Of a stretch of DNA of 41,299 nt, positions 24,960-32,655 are shown one piece after another. Numbering within the stretch: the first letter of the stretch is position 1; every line of letters begins with the position of its first letter. The DNA lies in NCBI GenBank assembly GCA_017548765.1, contig JAFYZH010000037.1, positions 1-41,299 of the forward strand. The letters are read 5' to 3'. The notes under the pieces were generated by a model. It did not search any database. It was not told the DNA's origin and saw only the letters and a program-made list of their open reading frames with translations. The position numbers and the translations under genes were made by a program. This DNA comes from Lachnospiraceae bacterium. Its GTDB lineage: Bacteria; Bacillota; Clostridia; Lachnospirales; Lachnospiraceae.

Positions 24960-27356
24960 TTATTTGATCTGAGTCAGCTTATCTGCCTCTTTATACTTCT
25001 TAATAAACAGCATGTAAACGATGCCCGCGAACGCCGCGATCGAGAAGATCAGGCCTACGACATTGAGGTCGCCCGTAAATGCGCCGCCGATCTGGGTGAT
25101 CATCAGGGCAATGATGTACGCAAAACCGCACTGATAACCGATCGCGAACCATGTCCACTTGCGGTTGTTCATCTCCCGCTTGATCGCACCGATCGCTGCG
25201 AAGCAAGGCGCGCAGAGCAGGTTGAATACCAGGAAGGAGAAACCGGTCACAGTCGTAAACGCTGCGGCCAATGTCTGCCAAACCGTCAGTTCGCCGCCGC
25301 CATACAGGATACCCATGGTGCCGACGATGTTCTCCTTTGCGACTAAGCCGGTGATCGACGCCACGGTCGCCTGCCAGTTGCCCCAGCCGAGCGGTGCGAA
25401 GATCCATGCGATCGCATTTCCGACATTTGCCAGGAGAGACTGATCCAGCTCATCCTCTTCCAGCATACGGAAGCCGTCCGATGTGGAGCCGAAGCGGCTC
25501 AGGAACCAGATCACGATGGTCGACAGGAAGATGATCGTTCCGGCCTTCTTGATGAAGGACCAGCCACGCTCCCACATGGAACGGAGGACATTGCCCACGG
25601 TCGGCATGTGGTACGCCGGAAGCTCCATAACGAACGGAGCCGGATCGCCGGCGAACATCTTCGTCTTCTTCAGCATGATGCCGGAGATGATGATGGCAGC
25701 CATACCGATGAAGTAAGCAGAGGTCGATACCCACGCGGAGCCGTCGAAGATCGCGCCTGCGATCATGGCGATGAACGGGATCTTCGCGCTGCAAGGGATG
25801 AAGGTCGTGGTCATGATCGTCATACGACGGTCGCGCTCGTTCTCGATGGTGCGGCTCGCCATGATGCCGGGCACGCCGCAGCCCACGCCGATCAGCATCG
25901 GGATGAAGGATTTACCGGACAGGCCGAACTTACGGAATACACGGTCCAGTACGAATGCGATACGCGCCATGTAGCCGCACGCCTCCAAAAATGCCAGCAT
26001 CAGGAACAGTACCAGCATCTGCGGAACGAAACCGAGCACGGCGCCTACGCCGGCGATGATACCATCCAGGATCAAACTCTTCAGCCAGTCCGCTGCATTT
26101 GCCTTATCGAGCGCATTTTCCGCAAGGACGGGAATACCCGGGATCCATGTTCCGTAGTCCGCAGGATCCGGCTCGTCGCCGATCTCTTCCAGCTTTTTAA
26201 CGGCCGCCTCATAATCCTCGAGACTCGCCGTCTCCTCTGTGATCTCCAGCGTCTCTTCGTCTTCCAAGGTATACGTGAAATCACCGGTCGGCGCACTTCC
26301 GTTTTCCTCAACATACGCATCGTAGCCGTCAACGATCGCAGATGCACCTGCATATTCTTCGGCGATCTCGGCGTAGCCGCCGTCCATTCCGAACAGGTGG
26401 AAACCGTCGCCGAAAATGTTATCATTCGTGAAATCGGTTGCCGAGGCACCGATGCCCTTCATGGCGATCCAGTAGACCAGGAACATAATGATCGCAAAGA
26501 TCGGCAGACCGAGCCAGCGGTTCGTAACGACCTTATCGATCTTATCGGAAGTCGTGAGCGAGCCTGCATTCTTCTTTTTGTAGCAGGCCTTGATCACTTC
26601 CGCGATGTAGATATAACGCTCGTTTGTGATGATGCTCTCGGAGTCGTCATCCAGTTCTTTTTCCGCCGCTTTGATGTCCTTCTCGATATGTGCCATCATC
26701 GCGTCGTCGATCTTCAGCTTCTCGAGGACTTTGTCGTCGCGCTCGAAGATCTTGATCGCGTACCATCTCTGCTGCTCCTCCGGCATGTCGTGAACGACCG
26801 CCTCCTCGATGTGCGCGATCGCATGCTCGACCGGTCCGGAAAATGTATGCAGAGGAACCGTCTTGCCATTCTTCGCTGCATTGACCGCTTCCTGCGCAGC
26901 CTCCTTGATGCCATCGCCCTTAAGTGCCGAGATCTCGACTACCTTACACCCCAACTGGCGCGCCAGTTCCGCCGTTTTGATCACGTCGCCGTTCTTCTTC
27001 ACAACATCCATCATGTTGATCGCAACGACGACCGGGATGCCCAGTTCGGTGAGCTGCGTCGTCAGATACAGGTTTCTCTCCAGGTTCGTTCCGTCGATGA
27101 TGTTTAAGATCGCATCCGGACGCTCGCCGATGAGGTAGTTTCTGGCTACAACTTCTTCCAGCGTATACGGGGACAATGAATAGATGCCCGGTAGGTCGGT
27201 GATCGTTACGTCATCGAACTTCTTTAACTTACCCTCTTTCTTTTCGACCGTAACACCCGGCCAGTTACCTACGAACTGGTTCGATCCGGTGAGGGCGTTG
27301 AACAGGGTCGTCTTACCGCTGTTCGGATTTCCTGCAAGTGCTATACGAATACCCAT
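24960..27356 (-). CDS. feoB: Ferrous iron transporter FeoB
   Basis: 798-aa Fe2+ permease in the membrane. The N-terminal G domain shows GNPNSGKTT (residues 9-17), DLPG (54-57), NMMD (114-117) and SALKG (143-147), then a helical GDI-like domain, then the membrane core with two Gate motifs (GFVPQMLVLFLMLAFLEACG; GVGCGVPGIMASRT). Between the first and second membrane helices there is a ~95-residue acidic segment (about 315-412, with TYTLEDEETLEITEETASLE) that usual FeoB proteins lack or have much shorter. GGAAAGGAAG precedes ATG 27356. It is the third gene of the feo operon. Confidence 0.95.
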   Translation of the reverse strand: MGIRIALAGNPNSGKTTLFNALTGSNQFVGNWPGVTVEKKEGKLKKFDDVTITDLPGIYSLSPYTLEEVVARNYLIGERPDAILNIIDGTNLERNLYLTTQLTELGIPVVVAINMMDVVKKNGDVIKTAELARQLGCKVVEISALKGDGIKEAAQEAVNAAKNGKTVPLHTFSGPVEHAIAHIEEAVVHDMPEEQQRWYAIKIFERDDKVLEKLKIDDAMMAHIEKDIKAAEKELDDDSESIITNERYIYIAEVIKACYKKKNAGSLTTSDKIDKVVTNRWLGLPIFAIIMFLVYWIAMKGIGASATDFTNDNIFGDGFHLFGMDGGYAEIAEEYAGASAIVDGYDAYVEENGSAPTGDFTYTLEDEETLEITEETASLEDYEAAVKKLEEIGDEPDPADYGTWIPGIPVLAENALDKANAADWLKSLILDGIIAGVGAVLGFVPQMLVLFLMLAFLEACGYMARIAFVLDRVFRKFGLSGKSFIPMLIGVGCGVPGIMASRTIENERDRRMTIMTTTFIPCSAKIPFIAMIAGAIFDGSAWVSTSAYFIGMAAIIISGIMLKKTKMFAGDPAPFVMELPAYHMPTVGNVLRSMWERGWSFIKKAGTIIFLSTIVIWFLSRFGSTSDGFRMLEEDELDQSLLANVGNAIAWIFAPLGWGNWQATVASITGLVAKENIVGTMGILYGGGELTVWQTLAAAFTTVTGFSFLVFNLLCAPCFAAIGAIKREMNNRKWTWFAIGYQCGFAYIIALMITQIGGAFTGDLNVVGLIFSIAAFAGIVYMLFIKKYKEADKLTQIK

Positions 27357-27371
27357 TTTATTCTTCCTTTC

Positions 27372-27593
27372 CTACTCAACTTCGATCATTTCCGCGTCAG
27401 CCTTACGAAGCGACAGTTCATAATTCCGGACCATCACCTCGATCGGGTCACCCAGCGGCGCGACCTTGCGTACATAGACTGTGGTATTCTTCGTGATCCC
27501 CATATCCATGATCCTGCGTTTCACCGCTCCTGCTCCGTGAAGCTTAACAACCGTAACCGTCTCGCCGATCTTCACATCTTTTAGTGTCTTCAT
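27372..27593 (-). CDS. feoA: FeoA domain protein (copy B, next to feoB)
   Basis: 73 aa, SH3-like FeoA fold: TLKDVKIGETVTVVKL, RRIMDMGITKNTTVYV, DPIEVMVRNYELSLRKADAEMI. It helps FeoB function from the cytoplasm. ATG 27593 is chosen since AGAGGAG lies 5 nt upstream; a further upstream codon at 27614 overlaps the previous gene and has no such site. It starts 17 nt after the other feoA and ends 15 nt before feoB. Confidence 0.92.
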   Translation of the reverse strand: MKTLKDVKIGETVTVVKLHGAGAVKRRIMDMGITKNTTVYVRKVAPLGDPIEVMVRNYELSLRKADAEMIEVE

Positions 27594-27610
27594 TTTTTCT
27601 CCTCTCTGCA

Positions 27611-27823
27611 TCAAACCATGATTTTCCCGGCCAATTCGTCACTGACCGCCACGCGGCTCTCCTTCACTTTCACGATCAGGTTCCCGCCCAGCGAGCTCAC
27701 AACACTCACCTCTCCACCGACATTGAAACCCAGGTGTTCCAGGTGTTTTCTGACCTCCGGATTTCCGCCGATCTTTTTGATGATCTGCGGCTGTCCGGCT
27801 TCTGCATATACCAGAGGCATCAT
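27611..27823 (-). CDS. feoA: FeoA domain protein (copy A, first in operon)
   Basis: 70 aa, FeoA-like: MPLVYAEAGQPQIIKKIGG, RKHLEHLGFNVGGEVSVV, GGNLIVKVKESRVAVSDELA. It is shorter and diverged from the second copy. ATG 27823 (or the adjacent 27820) is preferred because GGAAAG lies about 6 nt upstream; an ATG at 27853 falls in the middle of an operator palindrome and has no ribosome site. It is the first gene after the feo promoter. Two FeoA proteins per operon is common in Clostridia. Confidence 0.88.
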   Translation of the reverse strand: MMPLVYAEAGQPQIIKKIGGNPEVRKHLEHLGFNVGGEVSVVSSLGGNLIVKVKESRVAVSDELAGKIMV

Positions 27824-27844
27824 GCTTTCTTTCCAGCCTTTCTC

Positions 27845-27862
27845 GGTTAGCATGTGCTAACC
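27845..27862. promoter_or_regulatory. Metal-regulator operator 1 (perfect palindrome)
   Basis: GGTTAGCATGTGCTAACC, an 18-bp perfect inverted repeat with GGTTAG/CTAACC half-sites, in the feo leader 22 bp before the chosen start. Probably bound by the divergent DtxR-type repressor. Confidence 0.75.
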
Positions 27863-27879
27863 GCATGATAAAAATATAT

Positions 27880-27897
27880 GGTTAGCATTGTCTAACC
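27880..27897. promoter_or_regulatory. Metal-regulator operator 2
   Basis: GGTTAGCATTGTCTAACC, same half-sites and spacing as operator 1, covering the predicted feo transcript start (about 27898). Confidence 0.75.
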
Positions 27898-27904
27898 ACG
27901 GTCT

Positions 27905-27933
27905 ATTATAGTTAGCGTCGCCTAACCTGTCAA
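27905..27933 (-). promoter_or_regulatory. feo promoter with operator 3 filling the spacer
   Basis: TTGACA (27933-27928), exactly 17 nt, TATAAT (27910-27905): a full consensus sigma-A promoter. The spacer is itself the third palindrome (27910-27927, GTTAGCGTCGCCTAACC on the plus strand). A repressor bound here would shut out RNA polymerase directly, and an unrepressed promoter should be very strong. Confidence 0.9.
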
Positions 27934-27960
27934 GCGTTTTTTTAAATTTCTAAAAAATGG

Positions 27961-27999
27961 TTGTATCTGCGCCCATTTTGTGGTAAGTTTATGCTAACG
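27961..27999 (+). promoter_or_regulatory. Promoter of plus-strand dtxR-type gene with operator 4
   Basis: TTGTAT at 27961-27966, 17-nt spacer, TAAGTT at 27984-27989. An imperfect fourth palindrome, GGTAAGTTTATGCTAACG (27982-27999), overlaps the -10, which would allow the repressor to limit its own synthesis. Confidence 0.55.
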
Positions 28000-28022
28000 A
28001 GTACTTGAAGGGAGATGTACGT

Positions 28023-28394
28023 ATGTCACTATTAGAATCGGGGGAAATGTATCTCGAAACGATCTATATTCTTTCACAGAAATCAAACGCCGTACGCGGC
28101 ATCGATATCGGCGAGCACTTGGGGTATTCGAAGCCTTCCGTCAGCAGAGCCCTCGGACTCCTTAAGGATGAAGGTCTGGTCCTAAAGGATAAAGACGGAT
28201 ATATCAAGCTGACCGAGGCCGGCGAAAAGATCGCAAAGACCATCTATGAGCGCCATACGGTCCTCTCGAAATTATTCATGGATCTCGGTGTGGATGAAGC
28301 CACGGCGACCGAGGATGCCTGCCGCATCGAACATTACATCAGCGAAACGACCTTTGAGGCGATCAAAGCACACATAAAGAAACACGGTGTATGA
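28023..28394 (+). CDS. DtxR/MntR-family metal-dependent repressor (copy 2, divergent from feo)
   Basis: 123 aa and the only convincing plus-strand gene. Winged helix (GEMYLETIYILSQKSNAVRG, DIGEHLGYSKPSVSRALGLL), then the metal/dimer domain with YERHTVLSKLF and EDACRIEHYI, giving the family His-Glu-Glu-His ligands. ATG 28023 has AGGGAG 8 nt upstream; the earlier TTG at 28005 has no site. It faces the feo operon across a 200-bp region with four shared palindromes, so it is the best candidate for the feo repressor, using Fe2+ (or Mn2+) as corepressor. It ends before a strong terminator. Confidence 0.9.
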   Translation: MSLLESGEMYLETIYILSQKSNAVRGIDIGEHLGYSKPSVSRALGLLKDEGLVLKDKDGYIKLTEAGEKIAKTIYERHTVLSKLFMDLGVDEATATEDACRIEHYISETTFEAIKAHIKKHGV

Positions 28395-28412
28395 AGCAAA
28401 CACACCCAACGT

Positions 28413-28459
28413 AAAAAGCAACCATGAACTGCTCCTTTAGCAGTTCCGGTTGCTTTTTT
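28413..28459. terminator. Bidirectional terminator between convergent genes
   Basis: AAAAAGCAACC ... AACTGCT-CCTT-TAGCAGTT ... GGTTGCTTTTTT: a two-part stem with a T-run at each end. It serves the plus-strand dtxR-type gene and the minus-strand gene ending at 28463. Confidence 0.88.
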
Positions 28460-28462
28460 ATA

Positions 28463-29332
28463 TCAATATCCCAGGCTGAGAATAAACGCCCGAATGCTGT
28501 CCTCCGTTTTCGGATCGATCCTATAATACACGCCACTCTCATGGTCGTTGTATGTAAGTCGCAGATAATATCGGTCGCTATATGCGCCCTGCTTTACTCC
28601 CGACAGGTCCAGCGTGTTCAAATGATCCCGCACTACATACCACTGCTCGGGCGTGAGGCGTTTGCTCTTACTCCCGCTGTAAGTGTCATCGTGGATGAAG
28701 AAATAGTACGATGCCTCCCCGCGGACCGGCGTGATCTGGTAGGAATAACGCGTCGTGGACAGATACATCTCCACGAGCTGCCTCTCCCCGATGCGACGCA
28801 AGTCTCTGCCCAGCGGACGCACCATTTCGTGTAGCGTTTCATGGATCGTAGACCACCGTCTGCCGGACGGGATCCGAAACTGCGCGGTATACGAAGCCCC
28901 GTCTTTCTCCCAAGTCAGGTGGAGTAACGAATAATCCCCGCCGTCCAGCACCTCGTTTTCGCGCTCCCATCTCCGGATGTCCTCCCGCGTGGTCTCCGCA
29001 CACTCCGAAAGCTCCGGCTTCAGATACTCGAATTCCTCCGTCAGGACCTGCCAAAGTTCCGGCGGAAATGCCGCGTGTTTTCGCTCCACGAGCCCCTCGT
29101 CGACCCATTCGTCCTCCTTCGGATACACACGCCCCACGCCGTCCAGCACGGCCAGTTTTGAGGCATCCGCTGCGTCCTCCGAATTCCCGAAACAATAGTC
29201 CTCGTAGTACGTCGTATAGACGATCTCCCGTGCATTGACCTCAATGTCAAACTCGGAATGATAGTCCATGCTTCCGCTGCTCGACTCATATTTCAAACCG
29301 GTCAGCCGGCCATAATCCTTATCTTCTTTCAT
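28463..29332 (-). CDS. Hypothetical protein, soluble
   Basis: 289 aa, not recognised. No signal peptide or membrane helix. It is rich in Tyr, Asp, Glu and Arg, with what reads as two beta-rich parts: one near residues 20-75 (SEFDIEVNAREIVYTTYYED) and one near the C-terminus (YYLRLTYNDHESGVYYRID). ATG 29332 is chosen because GGGGA lies 6 nt upstream and it begins 8 nt after the GH32 stop. It is the last gene of the tautomerase-GH32 unit, so it may be cotranscribed, but no sugar-related motif is seen. Confidence 0.72.
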   Translation of the reverse strand: MKEDKDYGRLTGLKYESSSGSMDYHSEFDIEVNAREIVYTTYYEDYCFGNSEDAADASKLAVLDGVGRVYPKEDEWVDEGLVERKHAAFPPELWQVLTEEFEYLKPELSECAETTREDIRRWERENEVLDGGDYSLLHLTWEKDGASYTAQFRIPSGRRWSTIHETLHEMVRPLGRDLRRIGERQLVEMYLSTTRYSYQITPVRGEASYYFFIHDDTYSGSKSKRLTPEQWYVVRDHLNTLDLSGVKQGAYSDRYYLRLTYNDHESGVYYRIDPKTEDSIRAFILSLGY

Positions 29333-29340
29333 GCTTCCCC

Positions 29341-30810
29341 TCACACGCTGCAGCGGAACCATTGAACGTCTCCGTTCTCTGCCTCCACGATCAGCTCTTT
29401 CGACAAAATGTCCGCCTCGACCTCGACCGCCCCGTAGATCCGGCCATCGTCTGCGAAATATTCCACGATCCCGCGGTCAATGATGACCCGGACCGATTCG
29501 TCGGTTTTTCCGATGTCGATCTTCGTTTCTCCGACCCGGATCGCCACAGGTGTCCCGGCCGCAACATCGATCTTAGCGACCATCGGTTCTCCTGCAAACG
29601 GCACTTCCGCACGCCCGTTTACACAAGGTCCTTCCCCCGCTTTCACTAAGCGGTCCCGGAATTCCTTTACCGGTTGGAAGCACAGCCGCAGCCCGTCCGC
29701 GCCGTCCTTCAGCGACAGCTCCGTCGTGATCGCCATCATGCCGCGAAAGCCACCCGCATCCTGCTGTGTGCGAAGCCACGTCATACTGATCACGCGGTCT
29801 TCCACCCCGGCAAATGTCTGGGCGGCATAGCCCAGTTTCGTGTCATAGCCCGTGAGCACTTCCGTCTCCGCATGAAACGCATACCCGTCAAAACTCCCGA
29901 TTTGGTAGTATCCGTCCGCAGACCAGAATACCCACTTCTTCTCGCCGGGCTTACCTTCGACCGGCAGATCAAATAATCCCGGGCACTCCCACATGCGTTC
30001 TGCCGAAAAGCGCTGACTCTCCTGCCAATGTACCAGGTCCTTCGACCGGAATATGGCAAATTCCGTCCCATCCAGGTAGAGCACCATGATGTAGGCGCCG
30101 CTTTCTTCATGCCAAAACACCTTCGGATCCCGGTTCTCGCCCTTCATGTGTTCGATCACGGTCCCGACTTTTTGCAAGGTCTCCCCGCCATCTGTCGACA
30201 CAGCGAGTCTCTGCGTGTGTTTATTTCCCGAATCGATGGACCATTGGTTGCTTCCGCCCGCCGCCGTGTAATAAAACAGCAGTGCATCCTTACCGAAGCC
30301 GGCTACATTTTCCCGATCCTGCCAGCCGCAGCCGGAGTAGACCGTACCGAACTCATCAGGTTGCAGGGCGACCGGCCGGTGTTCCCACGTGATCAGATCG
30401 CGGCTCACCGCATGGCCCCAGTGCATATTGCCCCATTCGGTCCCGAAGGGGTTCCACTGATAGTAAAGATGGTAGACGCCATCCGCATACACAAGGCCGT
30501 TCGGGTCGTTGATCCAGCCCGCCTCCGCAGTAAAATGCAGCAACGGGCGGTCCGGATAGGAAGTGTCCGGGCGGTCCTCATGGCATGCAAGATGCGCGAG
30601 CACATCCTCCGGAACGTCGCCGACGATCTCGATCTCCTGTCCGACGAAGCGCCCGACATCCAACGCAAAGAAACGATCCGGATGCGAAACGTCCAGTTTC
30701 ACATCCAGCTCGTTAAACTTCTCTCCGGCTGTATAAAAATGCAGTTTCTGCGCCTTCGCGTCCTTATGGACCGGAAACCACAGATACCTCTGCGTGATCC
30801 GAAATATCAT
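29341..30810 (-). CDS. GH32 beta-fructosidase (sucrose/fructan hydrolase)
   Basis: 489 aa, cleaves fructose from sucrose or fructans. The five-bladed GH32 core shows the nucleophile Asp102 in WINDPNGLVY, the stabilising Asp228 in NRDPKVFW and the acid/base Glu275 in WECPGLFDL, so it should be active. A ~75-residue N-terminal beta segment precedes the core and the usual C-terminal beta-sandwich ends it. There is no signal peptide, so it acts in the cytosol on imported sugar, yet no transporter, PTS or fructokinase gene is adjacent. AAGGTG precedes ATG 30810; it begins 9 nt after the tautomerase stop. Sucrose versus short fructan as substrate cannot be decided. Confidence 0.93.
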   Translation of the reverse strand: MIFRITQRYLWFPVHKDAKAQKLHFYTAGEKFNELDVKLDVSHPDRFFALDVGRFVGQEIEIVGDVPEDVLAHLACHEDRPDTSYPDRPLLHFTAEAGWINDPNGLVYADGVYHLYYQWNPFGTEWGNMHWGHAVSRDLITWEHRPVALQPDEFGTVYSGCGWQDRENVAGFGKDALLFYYTAAGGSNQWSIDSGNKHTQRLAVSTDGGETLQKVGTVIEHMKGENRDPKVFWHEESGAYIMVLYLDGTEFAIFRSKDLVHWQESQRFSAERMWECPGLFDLPVEGKPGEKKWVFWSADGYYQIGSFDGYAFHAETEVLTGYDTKLGYAAQTFAGVEDRVISMTWLRTQQDAGGFRGMMAITTELSLKDGADGLRLCFQPVKEFRDRLVKAGEGPCVNGRAEVPFAGEPMVAKIDVAAGTPVAIRVGETKIDIGKTDESVRVIIDRGIVEYFADDGRIYGAVEVEADILSKELIVEAENGDVQWFRCSV

Positions 30811-30819
30811 CTCTACACC

Positions 30820-31161
30820 TTAAAAATTCCCGCCGTTCCAGCCCCAGTCGCTGACCGGGTGATAGGTGACGTAAACATTGCTGCCCGGGATGCCGAGTTC
30901 GTCTGCGAACAGGTCGCAGATCTGGCCGGTCAGTTTATCATACGCCGACTTCGGCGCATTTCCGAACAGGCTGACCGAAACATAGGCCCCCTTATCCAGT
31001 TTCTTTCCGCCGAGCCAAAGGTCGTACTTATCCTCGATGCCGACCATAAGGTAGGTCTCGCTCTTATTCAGCGTGGTGATCAGCTTTCCGAGCTGTGATT
31101 TGATCGCTTCTTTCTTCGCGCTGTCCGCAGGGACAGTGATCTTTGCATTAATAAACGGCAT
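30820..31161 (-). CDS. MIF-type tautomerase
   Basis: 113 aa. The protein starts MPFINAKITVPADSAKKEAI; after Met removal Pro1 is the catalytic base of the tautomerase superfamily. The length and ends (GSNVYVTYHPVSDWGWNGGNF) match the macrophage-migration-inhibitory-factor/phenylpyruvate tautomerase branch. ATG 31161 has AGGAGG 7 nt upstream; upstream extension to 31224 would lose Pro1 and is rejected. It is the first gene of a three-gene unit with GH32. Its substrate here is unknown; pairing with a fructosidase is odd. Confidence 0.9.
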   Translation of the reverse strand: MPFINAKITVPADSAKKEAIKSQLGKLITTLNKSETYLMVGIEDKYDLWLGGKKLDKGAYVSVSLFGNAPKSAYDKLTGQICDLFADELGIPGSNVYVTYHPVSDWGWNGGNF

Positions 31162-31192
31162 ATTGTAACCTCCTGATCTATCTGGTCCTTTT

Positions 31193-31221
31193 ATTATACC
31201 GTATTTTCCGCTTTTTTTCCA
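31193..31221 (-). promoter_or_regulatory. Promoter of the tautomerase-GH32 unit
   Basis: TATAAT at 31198-31193, 17-nt spacer, TGGAAA at 31221-31216 as a weak -35. It lies after the terminator of the previous operon and 31 nt before the tautomerase start. Confidence 0.55.
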
Positions 31222-31225
31222 CACG

Positions 31226-31256
31226 AAAATCGGCCGCCGGGAGGCTCCCGACGGCC
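31226..31256 (-). terminator. Terminator after the metal-transporter operon
   Basis: GGCCGTCGGGA-GCC-TCCCGGCGGCC, an 11-bp GC stem with one G-U pair, followed by GATTTTC. Ends the copA-csoR-mntP/zip transcript 10 nt after the last stop. Confidence 0.8.
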
Positions 31257-31266
31257 ATTATTATCC

Positions 31267-32631
31267 TCAGATAAATATCATCAGCATTACGATCGCAAAT
31301 CCGATCACGAAGGCAAACGCGCCTTTATCATTGCCCTTTTGGGAAGCCAGCTGCGGTATCTCCTCGATCGTGGTGTAGATCAGCGCTCCTCCGGCAAATG
31401 CCATGACATAGGGCAATATGTTCGGGAAGAGCAGGGATACGATGACGGTGATGATACCGAGCAGTGGGATCGGCACGCCCGAAACGACGCCCATAAAGAA
31501 CGCCTTACCGGTGTTCGTTCCTTTCTCGTGGATCGGAAGCGAAACGAAGAGCGCCTCCGGGATGTTCTGCAACGCGATCGCGATCGCCAGGACCAGCGCC
31601 GTGGAGACCGAGATCCACTCCGTCTTCAGAAAATGCCCGGCGTAGATCGCACCCAGGGCAATGCCTTCCGGGATGTGGTGGATCACTTCCGTCAACATCA
31701 TCTTCACCGCCGGATCCAGCTGGCTCTTCGGCCCCTCCGTGATCCCGGCATAGGCATGCGTATGCGGCACGAGGCTGTCCACCAGGAACTGGATCAACAC
31801 TCCGCCGCAGAAGCACAAAACGACCGGAATGATCGCATATTTATAGTTGCCGCGCATTCCCTGCACGGCGGGCTCGATCATGCCCCAGACGGCGATCGAG
31901 ATCATGATTCCTGCCGTTCCTCCGGCCAGGATGGTCCGCAGATCTTCTGTCAGCCGGTTCTTCCGCGCGTACACGATCGCCGAGCCCAAGACCGTTCCCG
32001 CTAACGGGATCAGCATACCGAAGATCGTTTCAGAGTCGGTCAGTGCCTGCGACCGATCCAGATGTGTGATGAGCGAACGCAGGCCGATGAAGATCAGGAT
32101 CGTTCCACCCATGATCTCCGCGCCGGATTTGTAGCGCGTTCCGAAGATATGGCCGATCTTTACACCGACCATGGAGATGATGCAGGTGATGACTCCGATG
32201 ACCATGACCGCAAACAATACATTGACGAAGCCCGCATCCGCAAATACGCGGACCGGAACGGCCACGAAGGTAATACCGACTGCCAGCGCGTCGATGCTGG
32301 TCGCGACGGCCATCATGAACATCGTCTTCACATCGAAGCCGGGCTTCACTTCCTCCTCCGTTTCGAAGGCCTCTTTGATCATATTGCCCCCGATCAATGT
32401 GAGCAGAACGAACGCCACCCACGGCGCGATCGTGTTGATCAGATCTTCAAAACGCGAGCCGATCAGATAGCCCGCTAGCGGCATCAGTCCCTGAAACGCG
32501 CCGAACCATATGCCGCACAAAAGATATTCTTTAATCGTGATCTTCTTAACTGCCAGCCCCTTGCAGATGGAAACCGCGAACGCGTCCATCGCCAGGCCGA
32601 CCGCCAGAAGCAGTAACTCAAATGATCCCAT
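31267..32631 (-). CDS. MntP-ZIP fusion metal transporter
   Basis: 454 aa joining two transporter families in one chain. Residues 1-190 are MntP (manganese exporter family): six helices in two repeats, with the paired acidic residues Asp16 (GLAMDAFAVS) and Asp114 (TSIDALAVG). Residues ~203-454 are ZIP (GufA-like): a His-bearing loop (VPHTHAYAG), then the metal-site helices VIHHIPEG (318-323) and LQNIPEA (355-360). All signature residues are present in both halves, with a ~12-residue link (LDRSQALTDSET). ATG 32631 is preferred over a GTG at 32646 since GTGGAAG lies upstream. It follows csoR by 24 nt. Direction and metal are not settled: MntP exports Mn2+, ZIP usually imports Zn, Fe or Mn. Confidence 0.9.
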   Translation of the reverse strand: MGSFELLLLAVGLAMDAFAVSICKGLAVKKITIKEYLLCGIWFGAFQGLMPLAGYLIGSRFEDLINTIAPWVAFVLLTLIGGNMIKEAFETEEEVKPGFDVKTMFMMAVATSIDALAVGITFVAVPVRVFADAGFVNVLFAVMVIGVITCIISMVGVKIGHIFGTRYKSGAEIMGGTILIFIGLRSLITHLDRSQALTDSETIFGMLIPLAGTVLGSAIVYARKNRLTEDLRTILAGGTAGIMISIAVWGMIEPAVQGMRGNYKYAIIPVVLCFCGGVLIQFLVDSLVPHTHAYAGITEGPKSQLDPAVKMMLTEVIHHIPEGIALGAIYAGHFLKTEWISVSTALVLAIAIALQNIPEALFVSLPIHEKGTNTGKAFFMGVVSGVPIPLLGIITVIVSLLFPNILPYVMAFAGGALIYTTIEEIPQLASQKGNDKGAFAFVIGFAIVMLMIFI

Positions 32632-32655
32632 ACTACGTACTTCCACCCTCGTCCG

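Noticed and set aside
27824-27853. Start of the first feoA at ATG 27853
   Set aside because: This codon lies at the centre of operator 1 and has no ribosome site; 27823 has one.
32632-32655. Manganese riboswitch before the MntP-ZIP gene
   Set aside because: MntP genes often have one, but only 24 nt separate it from csoR, too little for such an element.
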